Below, piece after piece: positions 25,648-38,500 of a DNA stretch of 64,000 nt. The notes under the pieces are model-generated. The model saw nothing but the letters and a program-made list of their open reading frames with translations, did no database searches and was not told the DNA's origin. Position 1 is the stretch's first letter; each line of letters opens with the position of its first letter. This DNA comes from Mugil cephalus. Taxonomy: Eukaryota; Chordata; Actinopteri; Mugiliformes; Mugilidae. The DNA lies in the NCBI RefSeq assembly GCF_022458985.1, contig NC_061771.1:18158001-18222000 (forward strand), read 5' to 3'. The position numbers were made by a program, and so were the translations under genes.

Positions 25648-27345
25648 ATGGTGAGGCGACTATTTGTTGTGTTCCCGTGCAATCCACTGCATTGATAATG
25701 ACATTCAGAAAAAATAAACTGTCTTAAGCTGTTAATCGCTCTGTGTTTTGCAGCCGAAAGCTCAGAAAACTCAGAAAGGAAAAGCGCCGGAGAAGGTCGT
25801 TCACCCGTACAGCAGGAAAGCTGCCTACCTCGCCCGAGAGGAGATCAGACTTAAAAAGAAAGAAAGGTGCGTGGGGGTAAATAAAAGTAAGGTAATAAGG
25901 TTGATTTTGACTGTATAGAGCAGTGGACAAATGTGTTTAAAATGTCAATGACAAGGCAACATGTGAGTGGCACTGGATTTCCGGTGCTCGATGTAATGTC
26001 GGTTTTATTATTTCTCAAAATGCAACAGTACTGAGTCAATGCTTATATTTCAATAAGTATTGAATCCAGTTTTGAAAAACAAGTCTGTGTTATGTTGATT
26101 TGACCAGCTGTTTGGTAACAGTAAAAACGGTAAAATACATTTCTTACAAGGAGTTGGTAGTTTATGTATAGATGGTCACTTACAGGAAAAAACATGACGC
26201 TTTTGACAGAAATGAAAGAAGAGATCAAATTATATGATATCTATAACATCTATCTATCTATAGATAGACCTGCCTCACATCCTCTGCCTCATTGGCTATT
26301 TTTAAACTAGCTGAGGGTCAGGCACTGCCAAGATGGCGACAGCCAGAGACATGTTTTGGTCTCTATTAGGAGCTTGGATGACTTTATTTAAAATGATTTC
26401 CTCTGATGCTGCAGGCAGAAGACTGACAAAGCAACACGTCTGAGCAGCACCGGTAAGCCTGCCCATTACGTCACATTTATACAAGGACGAAACCGCAGTT
26501 TTATTCAATTATTATTCGCTCTAGTCTGATTGTTTCGTGGCTTTTGAATCGCAGGTGAGAAGCTGCTGTGGTTTCAAAGTCAGCTGGAGCCGACAAAGAC
26601 AACCTACACGAGACAGGAAGCCTGTGAAGTTATTGAAAGGTAGAGATCGTGTGAGGTATTCGCGTGTCTTCCCAAGGTTGTGTGCTCATGTTCAGTGGAC
26701 TGACGTGCTGTCTCGTCTGTGTGATCAGGTACCTCCACAGATTCGATTCAGAGCTCGAGCAGATCGAGCTGATGAATGGGATCAAAGGTCGGCAGGGTCG
26801 TCTCCACGGCGCCAGGGAGACTGCCATCAAACAGACCATCGAGCGGGAGCGGGCGCTGTACGAGGGTGTCGGATTTGGTGAGTTCTCCTGTAAATGTACA
26901 CATGCTGTATATGTTGCACATGCACACATTTAGCGTCACCAAATGCTTCTCGATCCTCTGCTGTCTTCAGAGATTCCAGACATCATCAATGCAAAACATC
27001 TGAAAACATTCAGGTGAGTTAATGGACTTTACATATGTGGGAAAAATATCATTCAGCTTCCGCAATTGGCCATAAAGTGATTGTACAGTTGTAGTTCTCG
27101 TCTTCTTCACAGTAATACATAGATGAAGGAACCCCCACTTATTGATTCTTTATTTTGCCAGAGAGTGGACTGGAGATCTGAAGAAACTCCCGAATATTAA
27201 AATGCGAAAGGTGTCAAACAAAGACCTGGACACAAAGAGTACAGGAGATGAGAAACACGAGGCGGAGGACGACCATGAAGAAGATGAAGACGAAGACGAT
27301 TTGGACGATGAGCAGGTGGACGAGATATTGCAGACATCGGACTGA
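25648..27345 (+). CDS. tma16: Translation machinery-associated protein 16 homologue, seven coding exons
   Basis: Coding exons are 25648-25650 (only the ATG), 25754-25866, 26415-26452, 26555-26639, 26729-26877, 26971-27013 and 27162-27345. Phases match throughout and give 204 residues (human TMA16 203). Conserved blocks include [16 protein letters not shown] near the N-terminus, [46 protein letters not shown] and [13 protein letters not shown], all close to human TMA16 (C4orf43). The C-terminus is an acidic Glu/Asp-rich tail after about residue 170. TMA16 is a nuclear and nucleolar assembly factor of late 60S ribosomal particles, known from yeast and human. It is convergent with marchf1, whose stop codon lies about 2.2 kb away. 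A variant poly(A) signal ATTAAA is at about 27714. Confidence 0.95.
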
Positions 27346-28210
27346 GACTCTTCATGTCTGCTCTTGAGCTTCGGTGGAGTTGGACATCAAACTTTTTACT
27401 GGTGTGTTTGTATGAGAAGATGCTGCTACTCCGTGGCTGACCACAAGATGGGGCTAAACTCTAAGATGGAAAAACAAAAAACATCATCAACCTGAATTTC
27501 AATTGAGGCACTGAGTAACTTCACATCAGCCTTTTGAGGGGGTCTACATTCATCGTTTATTGCACAAACCAATATGTGACGCATGTAACCTGAATGTTCC
27601 AGTGTATCCAATCAGAGACAGGAAAAAAGGTTTTGACAAACATGTTGTAGATGCCAGAAACAGAAGAAACTCTATTTTCTGTGACTTGCCAGCGGCTCTG
27701 GTTAAAAACCCAAATTAAACCTGTAGAAAAGTGGACAAGTGTAAACGACAGTCACCTATGGTAGATGGACATCGTGTGTCGGTTCACATCAAGACAAACA
27801 CTCCTAGGATCTAATGTGAACACATAACAGGTGGCCTCCGTGAGAGCTCTTATTACAATGTGTAAATAACAGGAGCAGGAGGACGCATTAACCTGCAGAC
27901 CGTCACAACATAAACAACTGGGCTACGTGGTGTTAACACATTTAATGAACTTTCCTATGACAGGGAGTAACTTTACCAAAATAGCTTAGATTTCCAACTG
28001 AACTAGAGATTTTTGTTTAAATAATTCATTTTCTGTTCATAATATCTTTGGTGCCCAATGACCTGATTGTCCAGAATGAGAGTTAAGGCCTCAGTTTGCT
28101 TCAGTGCAAGTGTTTAGTTAAAAGTATGTGAAGTTTCTCAAATTACCACTAGAGGCTCCACCAGCACGCCAATCCACATAGATGTGTTTAAATTAGATTT
28201 AGGTTTAAAT
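27346..28210 (+). other. tma16: tma16 3' UTR and flank
   Basis: Non-coding sequence follows the tma16 stop codon. An ATTAAA at about 27714-27719 could end the transcript. Nothing else recognisable. Confidence 0.4.
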
Positions 28211-28647
28211 CAGGGGTGTCAAACTCATTTTAGTTCGAGGGTCACAATTTGATCCCAGCAACACAATAGCATAATAACCTATAAGTAACGACAACTCCAA
28301 ATTTATTTTCTCCATTTGTTTCAGTACAAAGAAGAACAAGTAAATTAGGAGGATGTTTACATTTAATAAACGATCCTTCCAAAATAAATTCTTAAGAAAA
28401 ATAAGTGCAATTTGGGCTCATCGCTGTCTTCTGTGTAGTCCTGGGTCATTGTGCCGTGTTCTGTCCACTTCTCTGAGAAAAACAGTGGACAAATTAGAGA
28501 TGGCAGTTATCTTCATTGGAAAATCACAGTCTTCTTGGTAATTTTCACACTTGTAAAAGCATGAACTTGCAAATTCGTGCTGCGGGCCAGATTCGACCGT
28601 CTGGTGGCCCGCTTTTGGCCTGCGGGGCCGTATGTTTGACACCTGTG
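28211..28647. mobile_element. hAT-type MITE
   Basis: The left end reads CAGGGGTGTCAAACTCATTT and the right end TATGTTTGACACCTGTG, imperfect terminal inverted repeats of the common vertebrate hAT non-autonomous type. Near the right end the words GGCCAGATTCGACC and TGGCCCGC are also typical. The flanking octamers GTTTAAAT and GTTTAGAG agree at 6 of 8 positions, as expected of an aged 8-bp hAT target-site duplication. No transposase is present. Confidence 0.8.
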
Positions 28648-29503
28648 GTTTAGAGTTATGGCTTTTCAAGAGCCTGACTGTTTGAGTGACAGGTTGCTAG
28701 CCGCCCGGCATCCTCCAGCGCTTTAGCTATTTTTGAATTAGCTGGAGGTTAGAGCCACCACACTGAGCTTCAGACCCGCTCATCAGGAATCCCACGGGTG
28801 ACGTCACTGTTTGTGAGGACGTTTCATTCCACACATGACAAGATGAAGTTCATTCCTGTGTTCACATTCATTTCCAGAGATCGGGATCTTTTGTTTAAGG
28901 TGCATTTTCTATTTACAAACTAAAATGAGAGCCACGTCAATGGTCGATTCGGAAGTGCTGCTAAAACCTGTGAGGTTCTTTTCTAATATTCAACCTTTTT
29001 AATTTGAGGGGAACCAAACGAATGAGTTTATAGCTTCTCTTTGCTTCAGTGGGACGATTCGAAATGTTTTCGCCTCAAGGCGCAATCTTAAGACTTGTAG
29101 TCCGAGGTTCATTTGAAGCACACTGAGACCTGTGATAGCTTTCCACAGGGTGCTCACAACTTCCTGTGCCAGTGCCGGTTGTGAAAGTGCATACAGGAAT
29201 ATTTCTATATTCAAATACTTTCTTTGCTGCTGGCTCTAGTTTCTTGTTCCTCTCCTCCTCCTCCCTCTGTGTTCTCGTCTGCCACATTGTTCACTTCTAC
29301 ATCGCTGCAGCCTCTCAGTATTTTACGAGATCACTGAAGGACGGGATCAGTTCATTCACCTTGAATCCGTCCGCTGCACCTCAGGACCAGCGATCGCTTT
29401 GGCCCGAGAGTCTAAATCACACCGTGCTCGCGGCGGCTGGAGGTTGTTGGATGAGCAGGGCATGATTTAGCGCTCTCTTCGAAGCGAGAAGAAGCAGAAC
29501 TGG
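28648..29503 (-). other. marchf1: Probable marchf1 3' UTR and flank
   Basis: The region lies directly downstream of the marchf1 stop codon on the minus strand. No coding signal is seen on either strand. Confidence 0.35.
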
Positions 29504-32500
29504 TCAGACGGGGTTTTGTGCCGGCGCCACCGCCGCCTCCACGGACAGGTCGGAGTCATTCTGAGCCTCTGGAGCCGGGACGGGGGCCGGACAAACCGGG
29601 ACCTCCACGGTTTCGTGTTTGCCGTTGGTGAGCGCGCTGGGCCGGGTCTGAGGGTGGTGCAGGTCTTTCTCGGGGCAGTTCTGCACAGTGATGATGCGGT
29701 TGAAGGCCTTGAGGCGGCGCCACAGCTGCAGGTAGACTTTGCACTGGATGTACATGAAGATGAGGCCGCCCGTGAAGCCGATGGCCACCACGATCAGCTT
29801 GGTCCAGAAGGGCCACTCCAGCACTCCTGAGGGGACAGACACAGGCAGCGGCTGTCAGTCGGCCTGCGGGATGTGTGAAGGATCATGCTGGTGGTGCGTA
29901 CAGAGCTGTGCTTACCCTGCGGTGTATAGTACTTCAGAAGAGAAACTCTCCATAATTCGTCTGCAATCAAGAGTGAGTGTAATTTCTCTACACTCTCTAG
30001 AGAGCATTGTTCTATGCTGTTATTATTCTATGATAAATATTAATTTTATACTAACTTAATGACCTATCACGACACAACACACCACCACTAAACACGACTA
30101 TGAACGGACACAAGCACAGAAGGGTTTGTTTTCACTTTGTCAGCAGCGATGTCTGGATAACGGACCTCTCGGAGAAAGTTCACATCACACCTACTTCAGT
30201 CTTCACTAAAAGAGGCTTCCCACTTTGAACCTTCTCCTCATGTAGACGCTGGTTTCCGTTAACGTAAGCGTAATTTTCAAGTCCTTTTGCAAAGCGCCTC
30301 ACATGCAAGTGACTATTCATTTGAGAGTAGGTTTGTTTTTGTGGTTATGAGATTTCAAACTTGGAACAAAGGCACCCACAAGGTTTCCTTGTGATTAATG
30401 TCTGAAACATGTAGATGTGTGTTTTCATGCTTTTCAAAGAACCACAACAGGTGTTGATTTAATTATTTCCTGTTCAGATCTTAACTGTTGGGAATTCCAC
30501 AAAAAAAAAATTTAAAAAATGGTCAACTTAATTATGAAGATGATCAGGATTATAATATTGTGTAAATGGGCAAAGTGTTTACTTCCAGCAACTTGACACG
30601 ATCCCAACTCTCCACGTTAAATAGAATATCTCTGCAAGTCAAATATGCCTTCTTGAAATCAAAGATGTAGCAGTTAAATTACTTAAAGCAATTCTTACAT
30701 TTCTGGCATGTTGCACAGTAAAAATTTTATCTTTGACCTCCGCTCCTCCCCTGATGCGTGCAGCCGAGGAGCAGTGGAGTCCCATCCAGAGGCACCGGTA
30801 ATAGGTGAGAACAGTAATTAAGTAAAATTCAATTCTTTATGTGGTAGATACAAGATAAAATGCCCTTGTACTGTTCAGTTACTTTGGTAGCTCATCGTAA
30901 CTGTAATTTTTCGGTGTGTAATCTTAGTCAGTATATTAGGAAGAGGTTGCAGGCTTTAGACTTTGTTGAGGACCTCTTTTGACATCTAACTTCAGCCCCC
31001 TTTCAGGGGTTTAGCTTCAACATTATTATTTTTTTCTTTTAACTTGATCTTATACAGTCACAAAGTAATACGCTCTGTCCCTGCCAGAGAGGTGACAGCG
31101 GCACAACAACAATCAGAAAGCTCGGGTTGGCAAATAATTTTATTCGGATCCTTATACTAAAATTATTGGTCAGACTTTTAACGCTTATTTTGAGATTACA
31201 AAAGAAAAGTGTAAAAATGCAAGGAAGGTAAGAATTGCTTTAAAAGTTTACCATAGTGTAATTCAAGTCTGTGAATGCATCATTTTATACCCTAATTTAT
31301 AAAACAAACATGAAACTGAAGACGTCTTCAGTGTAGAACTAGATGTGTGTTGTGCACAGGGACACTTAGGGATGACAGTCACAGTGACTTACAATCTGTG
31401 CACTAGAACACAAATAAAATAACAAATAACAACAAGTAACTACACAGGAAGCTCATCTTCGAAATCACATGACCAGAGTCAGACAGGTGTGAAGCTCAAC
31501 AGGTGAACAGGCCCCATGTGGAGGTGTTTTGGTAGATTAGCTGTGATTTAGCTGTGATGTTTGTATCACAAGTTCTACCAGGAGTCACATTTCTCTGTAT
31601 TTGTTCCCTTTAAATACTATATAAGGTCATTTCTCTGTCATCAGTTTCACAGAACGTAGCACAATGAAGGTTCAGAAATGCTAGATTAGTATCTGGAATC
31701 ATCATCAACAGATATACTCGTGTTTTCCCATATGTGTGTCTGCGTCCGGTGGACGACAGTACAGAAAATAAGCAAAGAGTCTCTGTAAATACAAGCCCTC
31801 TGCTCGTGCTCCCTTTGGAGTGCGATGTGAAGTGCACAGTGGCTCAGTGTGAGACACTGTGAGAGTCAGCTAGATGTATCACCAGCGCTGTTAACCTTGC
31901 GTTTTCTTCACCGTCTCTTTGTTTCACAAAGTAAATAAAAGATTGCCACCACCGTAACTATGGGAACACGAAGAACAATACGGTCTAAATCAAAGAGCAT
32001 CCAGGGCTGCAGAGCTGAACACAGCAACCGAGTGCAATGTGACAATGAGCTACAAAGCTAAATCTACACCGTGTGAACCTACAGCACACAGTATAGATGT
32101 ATTTACCTCATGTCACACGCACGTGTAAATAAGAGCGAAATGTGACCTCAGTTTTATTAAACCTAGAAACTATCACAGATGTAATTCTGCGTGTCTCTGG
32201 TATGTGAGTGGGAGAGAGGGGTGAGTACTGACCATTCTTCCCGAGTCTGATCTCCTCCATGGTTCTCTTCACCAGAATGTAGACTGACCACAACATACAC
32301 ACTATTGCTATCAGGTGAAACAACACTGAACAGAAGATCTTTCTCCTCTCGCTCTTCGTCATGTTTAACCTCTCCCACTGGAAAACAGACGAGAGAGAAA
32401 TTACGTCAATACAAAACCGACGCTCGTGATTTAATCTTTGTGACCGACTGAGATTCATGCGTGCGAGCACACCTTGCGCAATGGCTTGAGCTTCGTCTCC

Positions 32501-35500
32501 ATAACGAAGTCGAACTTGCAGAGTTCACAGCAGCGGGTGTCCGAGGATTTGATCCACTGGTTGAGACAGGCCTGATGGACAAAACTCAGGCTCCCCGTGC
32601 AGCGACAAGGCATGATCAACGGGAACTCGTCGTCCCCCTCACAGTGGCAGATCCTACACGTGAACACACGAACACAGAAAATCCACCCCAAAAAGACATC
32701 AGGGACGGAAACGACAAGGAGCTTCAGTTTTCATTGACTGCCTTTCTTCTTTCTTCTTCAACACGAACGCACACTCACCTGCAGACCTCCAGCTCCGAGT
32801 CATCGGAGCACAGCGGCATTGTGCCCCCATTCACACCGCAGTGTTTCTGTGGCGTGGGCACTGACATGTTGCCGCCTCCCGACCCCTTCTCCTGGTATCT
32901 CTTGGTGATGAGCTCCTCGCCATCCTCCCCCAGCGAGGAGCTGCCCGGGCTCCGTGACTTGTAGCTCTTCTTCTCCTTGTCTCTGCTCTGTGACCTCTCT
33001 CTTGCCGAGACGCGCCCGTCTCTCTTCACCGAGCCCCTGTTGTTGTGGCGCTTCTTGAGCCCTCCGCTCTCCTCCACCAGAGGCTGGTTTTCCTTTCCTT
33101 CATTCGAGTCCACCGACTGCAGCTCCATGACCTCTCCCTTGCCCTCTCCCCCTCTCAGCCCGTTCGTCACGTCCCTCTCGTGGCTCCCGCTGCGACGCCG
33201 CGCCCGCCGGGCTTTCTCTTTGCTCCAGCTGCGGGCCTCGCGGCTCGCCTCGTCCTCGGTGGAGGAGTCGGACTGCGGGGCGCCCGAGCACCGGAGGCGA
33301 GGCGGGAGCTCCCTCCGGTTCCTGCTGGAGCGCTCCCTCTTCTCCCCCAGCTCGCTGCGGTCGGAGCTGAGGCTGCGGTCGCTCTGCTCCGGCCTGCCGT
33401 TGGCCTCCACGCAGTCGAGGGCGGCGCAGCTGCTCCTCTTGCGGCGGTGACGGCGCTTCACCTGCTTCTTCTGGGCCGACGAGCCCACGGCCGCACCGGC
33501 GACCGTCATTGCGGAGGAGACGCCTGCGTGCTTGCTGCGCTTGTGCGATTCAGAAGCATCCTCCTCTAAGCGGGTCAGCTGGCCAGAACTACACGCACAA
33601 ACACACACACACACACAATCACACACAGATGGAGATGAGTGGTGATAAGGTGGAACGAGCCACGGATGTGACGTTGATTAAACAAAAGAGGCGCAACTGA
33701 ACCAAAACCAGTCACCGAAATCACACGAAGGAACATAGTGTCTGGAAGTTGAAGTCTCTACCCCAGAATAATGGAGGTGAATACAATTTAATCTGTGTTG
33801 TTCCCTGAAAACGTTACCAAGAGGTTCAAAGAGATTTCTGAATTAGAACTACCCGCACTGAAGGCGCAAATTTCTCAGCCAATCCTAATGAAAAAATTCC
33901 AGGTAGAAAAAAGATATGTTTGCTGTGATTTTCCCTCTGCTTTAATGCAGGAGAGTGATCATTGAAGTCATCATACTTTTCTACCAATGGTCACGTGTTG
34001 ATTGAGTAAAATTACAGCCTCTACTAAAACAGAAAATGAGAAACATGAAACGAAATGACAGTTCATTGTCTAAATTATTAAACAAGCTCTCAGTAATTAT
34101 GGAATGAGTTGAGGAGGTGACAAATGGAGGTCCAAGCATTCAACCACATCACATTTGTCCATGTTCCTGATGGACACAGCCTGAGCCTGTCAGCGTGACG
34201 ACCGCGTGAGCAGCAGGCGTAATAACAGCTGAAGGATTCCTTCACTGCAATCAGTCATCTTCCCCTCTTTGATTGCGCCGTAGGAGCATCGTTCTATTTC
34301 AGCGTCCATTTTAGGTTTGTTACACCCTCGGGGTGAAGCGGACCACGCTAATTCAGTCTCCGGCTCAGCAGAGAGGAGATCGTGCATCCTGATATAACGG
34401 GGAGAAATGTGGCTGCTCCTGACTGTTTGTGTAGATGTTTGATGTTTTCATATGTGAAATGAGGAGGTTGCAATGGTTTAAGAGACACCTGTCTTACCGG
34501 CATATGTCCTGAGAAGACGGGGTTATAGATGTCCTGGAGGCTGTAGTAAGTCCTGCTGTAGAGTTGCTGGCCTGCAAAAACCAACATCCTCTTTTTAGCT
34601 CTCATGTTACTCTGCAAGTACAACAATCTGTCAGTTGTCATCACTTTAAATCCACTGCTATTAGTGTATGAAATCATTCTGTGGTTCCCAGTGGTACTTA
34701 AATGTGGGTACAGTAAAATAAGTTAGAAGAGTGAATCAATAAACTGTGCACTAAACATTTTGTTAAATACTAAAACTGAAGTTAAAATAAGCTGTATTAA
34801 TAAACTTTTTTTTTTCCACATACCGTATTCTTGAAATACTACTTTTGTTTTTGCTTAATTAGGAGCCTCCTTCTGCAACAAATAGACGGAGTGTGGCTAA
34901 ATGCATACATATCAACTTAGATGTGTCACTATGATTGAATCTTCTGTATCATTGGCCTCCATATCCGGTCCTTGGACTAGAACTGTGCCACATAAACATT
35001 GTGGGCTATTTCTGAGGCGTTTACACTGAACTTGGCATGACCCGTCTGTGCTGGTCTTTTCCATACCTTTATAGGATGTTGTAGTTTATAGGGTTATCTA
35101 ATTTCAACCAGAGTGTTATTGTAGGACATAAGAAGAAGTTTTACTGTGTATTTAGACCTTTAAAGCAGAAGTGCTGATTCAGACGCTTGTCAACATGCGC
35201 ATTATTACGTCAGGCAACATGAGGTCACTTCTTCATGGTACCTACCGAGAGGTAAGAGACATTCGACCTGATTTGACCTGAGAATATTGCCTTGGTCTTT
35301 GCTGATTGGCTGGATTAAAACCTCACGCTTCTCGACGTCACTGAGAAGCGCGAGGACACGGTTTAAAAAGTGTGATAAAGTTACCATAGATGGTTCCTCA
35401 CCCTAAGGAGCTGTTTTGAGCTGTTGCCTTGATTTATTTTCATCACTAGCAGCACACCCGAAGTGTCTGACAAAATATCTTCAACTTGCTGATCGACTTC

Positions 35501-38500
35501 AAGGTGGCCTGGTAAATGCATTAAATGAAGTCTGCATTCAGAGCCAAACTGATGCTGTGGGGATGACATGTGAACAGGAGAATATCTGCCAGCTTTATCG
35601 ACATCACATTGGATTCTGAGACACACTGAGAGAAAAAAGGTTTGAGGACCTTGTTGTACAGAACTCAGAGTCTTATGATTCCTAGTTGGTTTGGAAATGT
35701 TTAATTAGTAGTGCCTGAAGAATAATTTTGTAACACAGAAGTCATTCGACACTGTGTACTAGGAGCGATCTCATATTAATGTTTTATACATAATAAGCCT
35801 CTCCACGTACGCGCACGTCTGGTTCTGCTTGGATAAATAACGCTGCACAGTGTGAGCTGAGACCTTGATTTTGGTCCTTTTAACTTCTGATATTCGACGG
35901 TTACCTTGGAGATGTTGCTGGATCGACTCCCTGAGCGTCCAGGTGCCTTCCTTCCCTGCAGGGAGAAGGAGAGACAGAAAATCATTAGAGGCCAAGAACA
36001 CAAAGAACGATGTGATGCTTTAATGGTGCCGTAATAGTCTGAGGTGTTTAAATAATTATTTCTCTGGCACCCAGCAACAGATAACAATAAAGTAATTTTA
36101 TAACCATGGAAACTAGGATGGCAGTCAGGATCTTATACATCTGATGAGAATCGTTTATGGAAACCTTCAGCATCAATTAAATGATCTGCTTATATTTTTT
36201 ATATATATAAAATGATCCATCATTTTGATTTTTCCTGTCAATTAACCAACCTCTTACTTAACTGATTGTTTCAGCTTCGTTTTGCCAAAAGATTTACACA
36301 AGTATCCCTTGAGATTTTCAGTTGTACATCTGCTGAAAAAGTCCCCTAAAACTGAATTAAATGTGGGTACATTTGGGTTGAATTTTAAAGTAACTAAAGA
36401 CTAACCTGGAAGCTAGCCTGCCTTCCCTGCACATAAACACGTAACAGCCGAGGAGTCGTTCTCGGGAAACAGATGGCGCTCCTGTAAAGACCTTGCCAAG
36501 CCAATCAAGATGTTTGGGCTGGTTTTACACATCACCTGAGCACCGAGGAGTTGAATTAGTTGGCTCTGGTTGGTTGTGGGACCATCCAATTCTATGCAGG
36601 GCTACTTTTATTGGATGAAATGTGCACCTGATTGAAATCCAAATGACGCGTTAACAGACTCGCTCTGTGCCGTGCACAATTTAAGCATCAAGAATCACGC
36701 GTAGCCACATGTCCTTGCTATTTCATTGTGACCTGAGCTAAAGCCAGCAATCCTATTACCTGGTTGGCCTGTTAAGAGCGCAAGGTGCTGCTCTGCAATG
36801 TGTCTCTATTTAAAGTCAACTAAAAATACTTTTTCGAGAACTTACCAGGGTGCAAGTTACTCTGAACTGAACTGTTACACCATGAACTCAACCTCCGGGC
36901 ATCTGCAGCCTGGAACATGGCAGGTGGGTCTTAACTCGCTGGTAAACCACGGTGAAAACAAATAACCTCTGTCGTCTGTCATCTTTCAAACCGTGTCTGT
37001 TTAGGGCTGAGTGACACAGATACGGTTTCTCTTTCACTGTTCAGGTAGTTTTGACCTAAATGGAAAAATTAACTGAGCACATGATCACTGTGGTTATTTT
37101 TGCAGGCTTTCATACGAAGCTACACTGTTAATCGGGAGTTTTAATTATTTGAAACCACCATGCTTTTGGTACATCTGAAAATTGAATAGCATGTTCTTCT
37201 CAGTCTTTGGCCGAGCTGTTGAAATGGGAAATGTCAAGGAACTTTTGGTGGAAAAGCACCGAAGTTTGGTTGTGATATTTCATTGTGATGAGATCTGATG
37301 GCTAATATAGAAAGAAACATGAGGCAAAGACACGCGTCTATTTCTATACCGTAAAATACGTATAATTTATAACCAAACAGCATGGTTGTGGCCACTTTCT
37401 TAGGAAGGCATTTACACAACTGTATGTATCTTACAATATATAGTTCAGAGCTGCTGTTTTAGATCTCTCGTGTGGGTGGCTTTTTCTTTTTCTTTTTTTT
37501 AACTTCTCAAAGGAAAAGGCAGAACTCGAGGGCTTTAACCACACACAGAAACAGTTGTGGGTACAACTAGACACGCTAACAGGTAGAAGACGGCATCATC
37601 TAAGCTGATCAAGGGATTTTCTGATGGCCACATTTAAAGCAGCGTGGAGTCAAAGTAAACACTGCTCACAGAACCTTCCTCTAGTTTCAGAGGAGGACAC
37701 ATGTGCTGTTTGTCCTGTTTTGCTCAGTTCAACAGGATGGATCAGTTACTCCTTCAGCGTCATGAAACACACAATCATGTTGACATGGCATGAAATCCAC
37801 CGTCACAACTTCCACATACGTGAAACGAATAAGCATTATTAAGAAGATGATTCACTGCTCCTGAATCATTTTATTCTTCCAGCTGAGTTGTATGCGGTCA
37901 TGTAACGCTCCAGATAAATGTCAGTGTTGGCTGTCACCATTGTGTTGACGAATAAAAATTCAGAAAATATGGATTCAAACAATAAGCTTCTGTGAATTTA
38001 TGTAGTTTTTTTTTCCCAGTAAACAAAACAACGCTTAGCTCCAATGGGCAACCTGAAAGCCAACGCATTATGCAGAAGTCCCATAAACTGCAGTTCCTCA
38101 AATTGTCTTAGAGCTTAAAGTTCGTATAACTTAGGGTGTAGCCGTTTGGAGTGACTGTTGGATGTGATCGCAGGTTTCTATCTGTCATCTCTCTGAGAGC
38201 ATGGGGAAAGCTAGCCTTCTGAGCAGGTAAGCTATTTCAAATCCATTTTAAGAGCCTCCTGCTTTTGTCTAAACACGTGAAGTTGTAGAAAGCTGCCAGT
38301 TTTGGCATGATGGCTTCTTGAACAACAGGCTAATGTTAAAGCGCTCAAGCCGCTGTTGGAGAAACCGAGCTGCTAAACATATAACAAACGAGTTAAACTT
38401 GATACTCATGCTCTGCTATTCAGTGCTTCTACGTTCCTGGGAGACAAAACCAGTTCAGTCTGTTGAAACAGGCATCTATGCAGTCTGGTTTAAACACATA

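Noticed and set aside
29516-30059. Plus-strand frames opposite the last marchf1 exon
   Set aside because: The minus strand encodes the conserved [15 protein letters not shown] region; the plus frames resemble nothing.
32461-33700. Several plus-strand open frames of 157-174 codons opposite the marchf1 exons
   Set aside because: They are shadows of the GC-rich coding exons on the minus strand, which have proper splice sites, phases and a RING-CH signature.
36880-36930. Short plus-strand Met frame with a donor-like GTGGGT as a nested gene
   Set aside because: Too short to support, antisense within a marchf1 intron, with no partner exon found.
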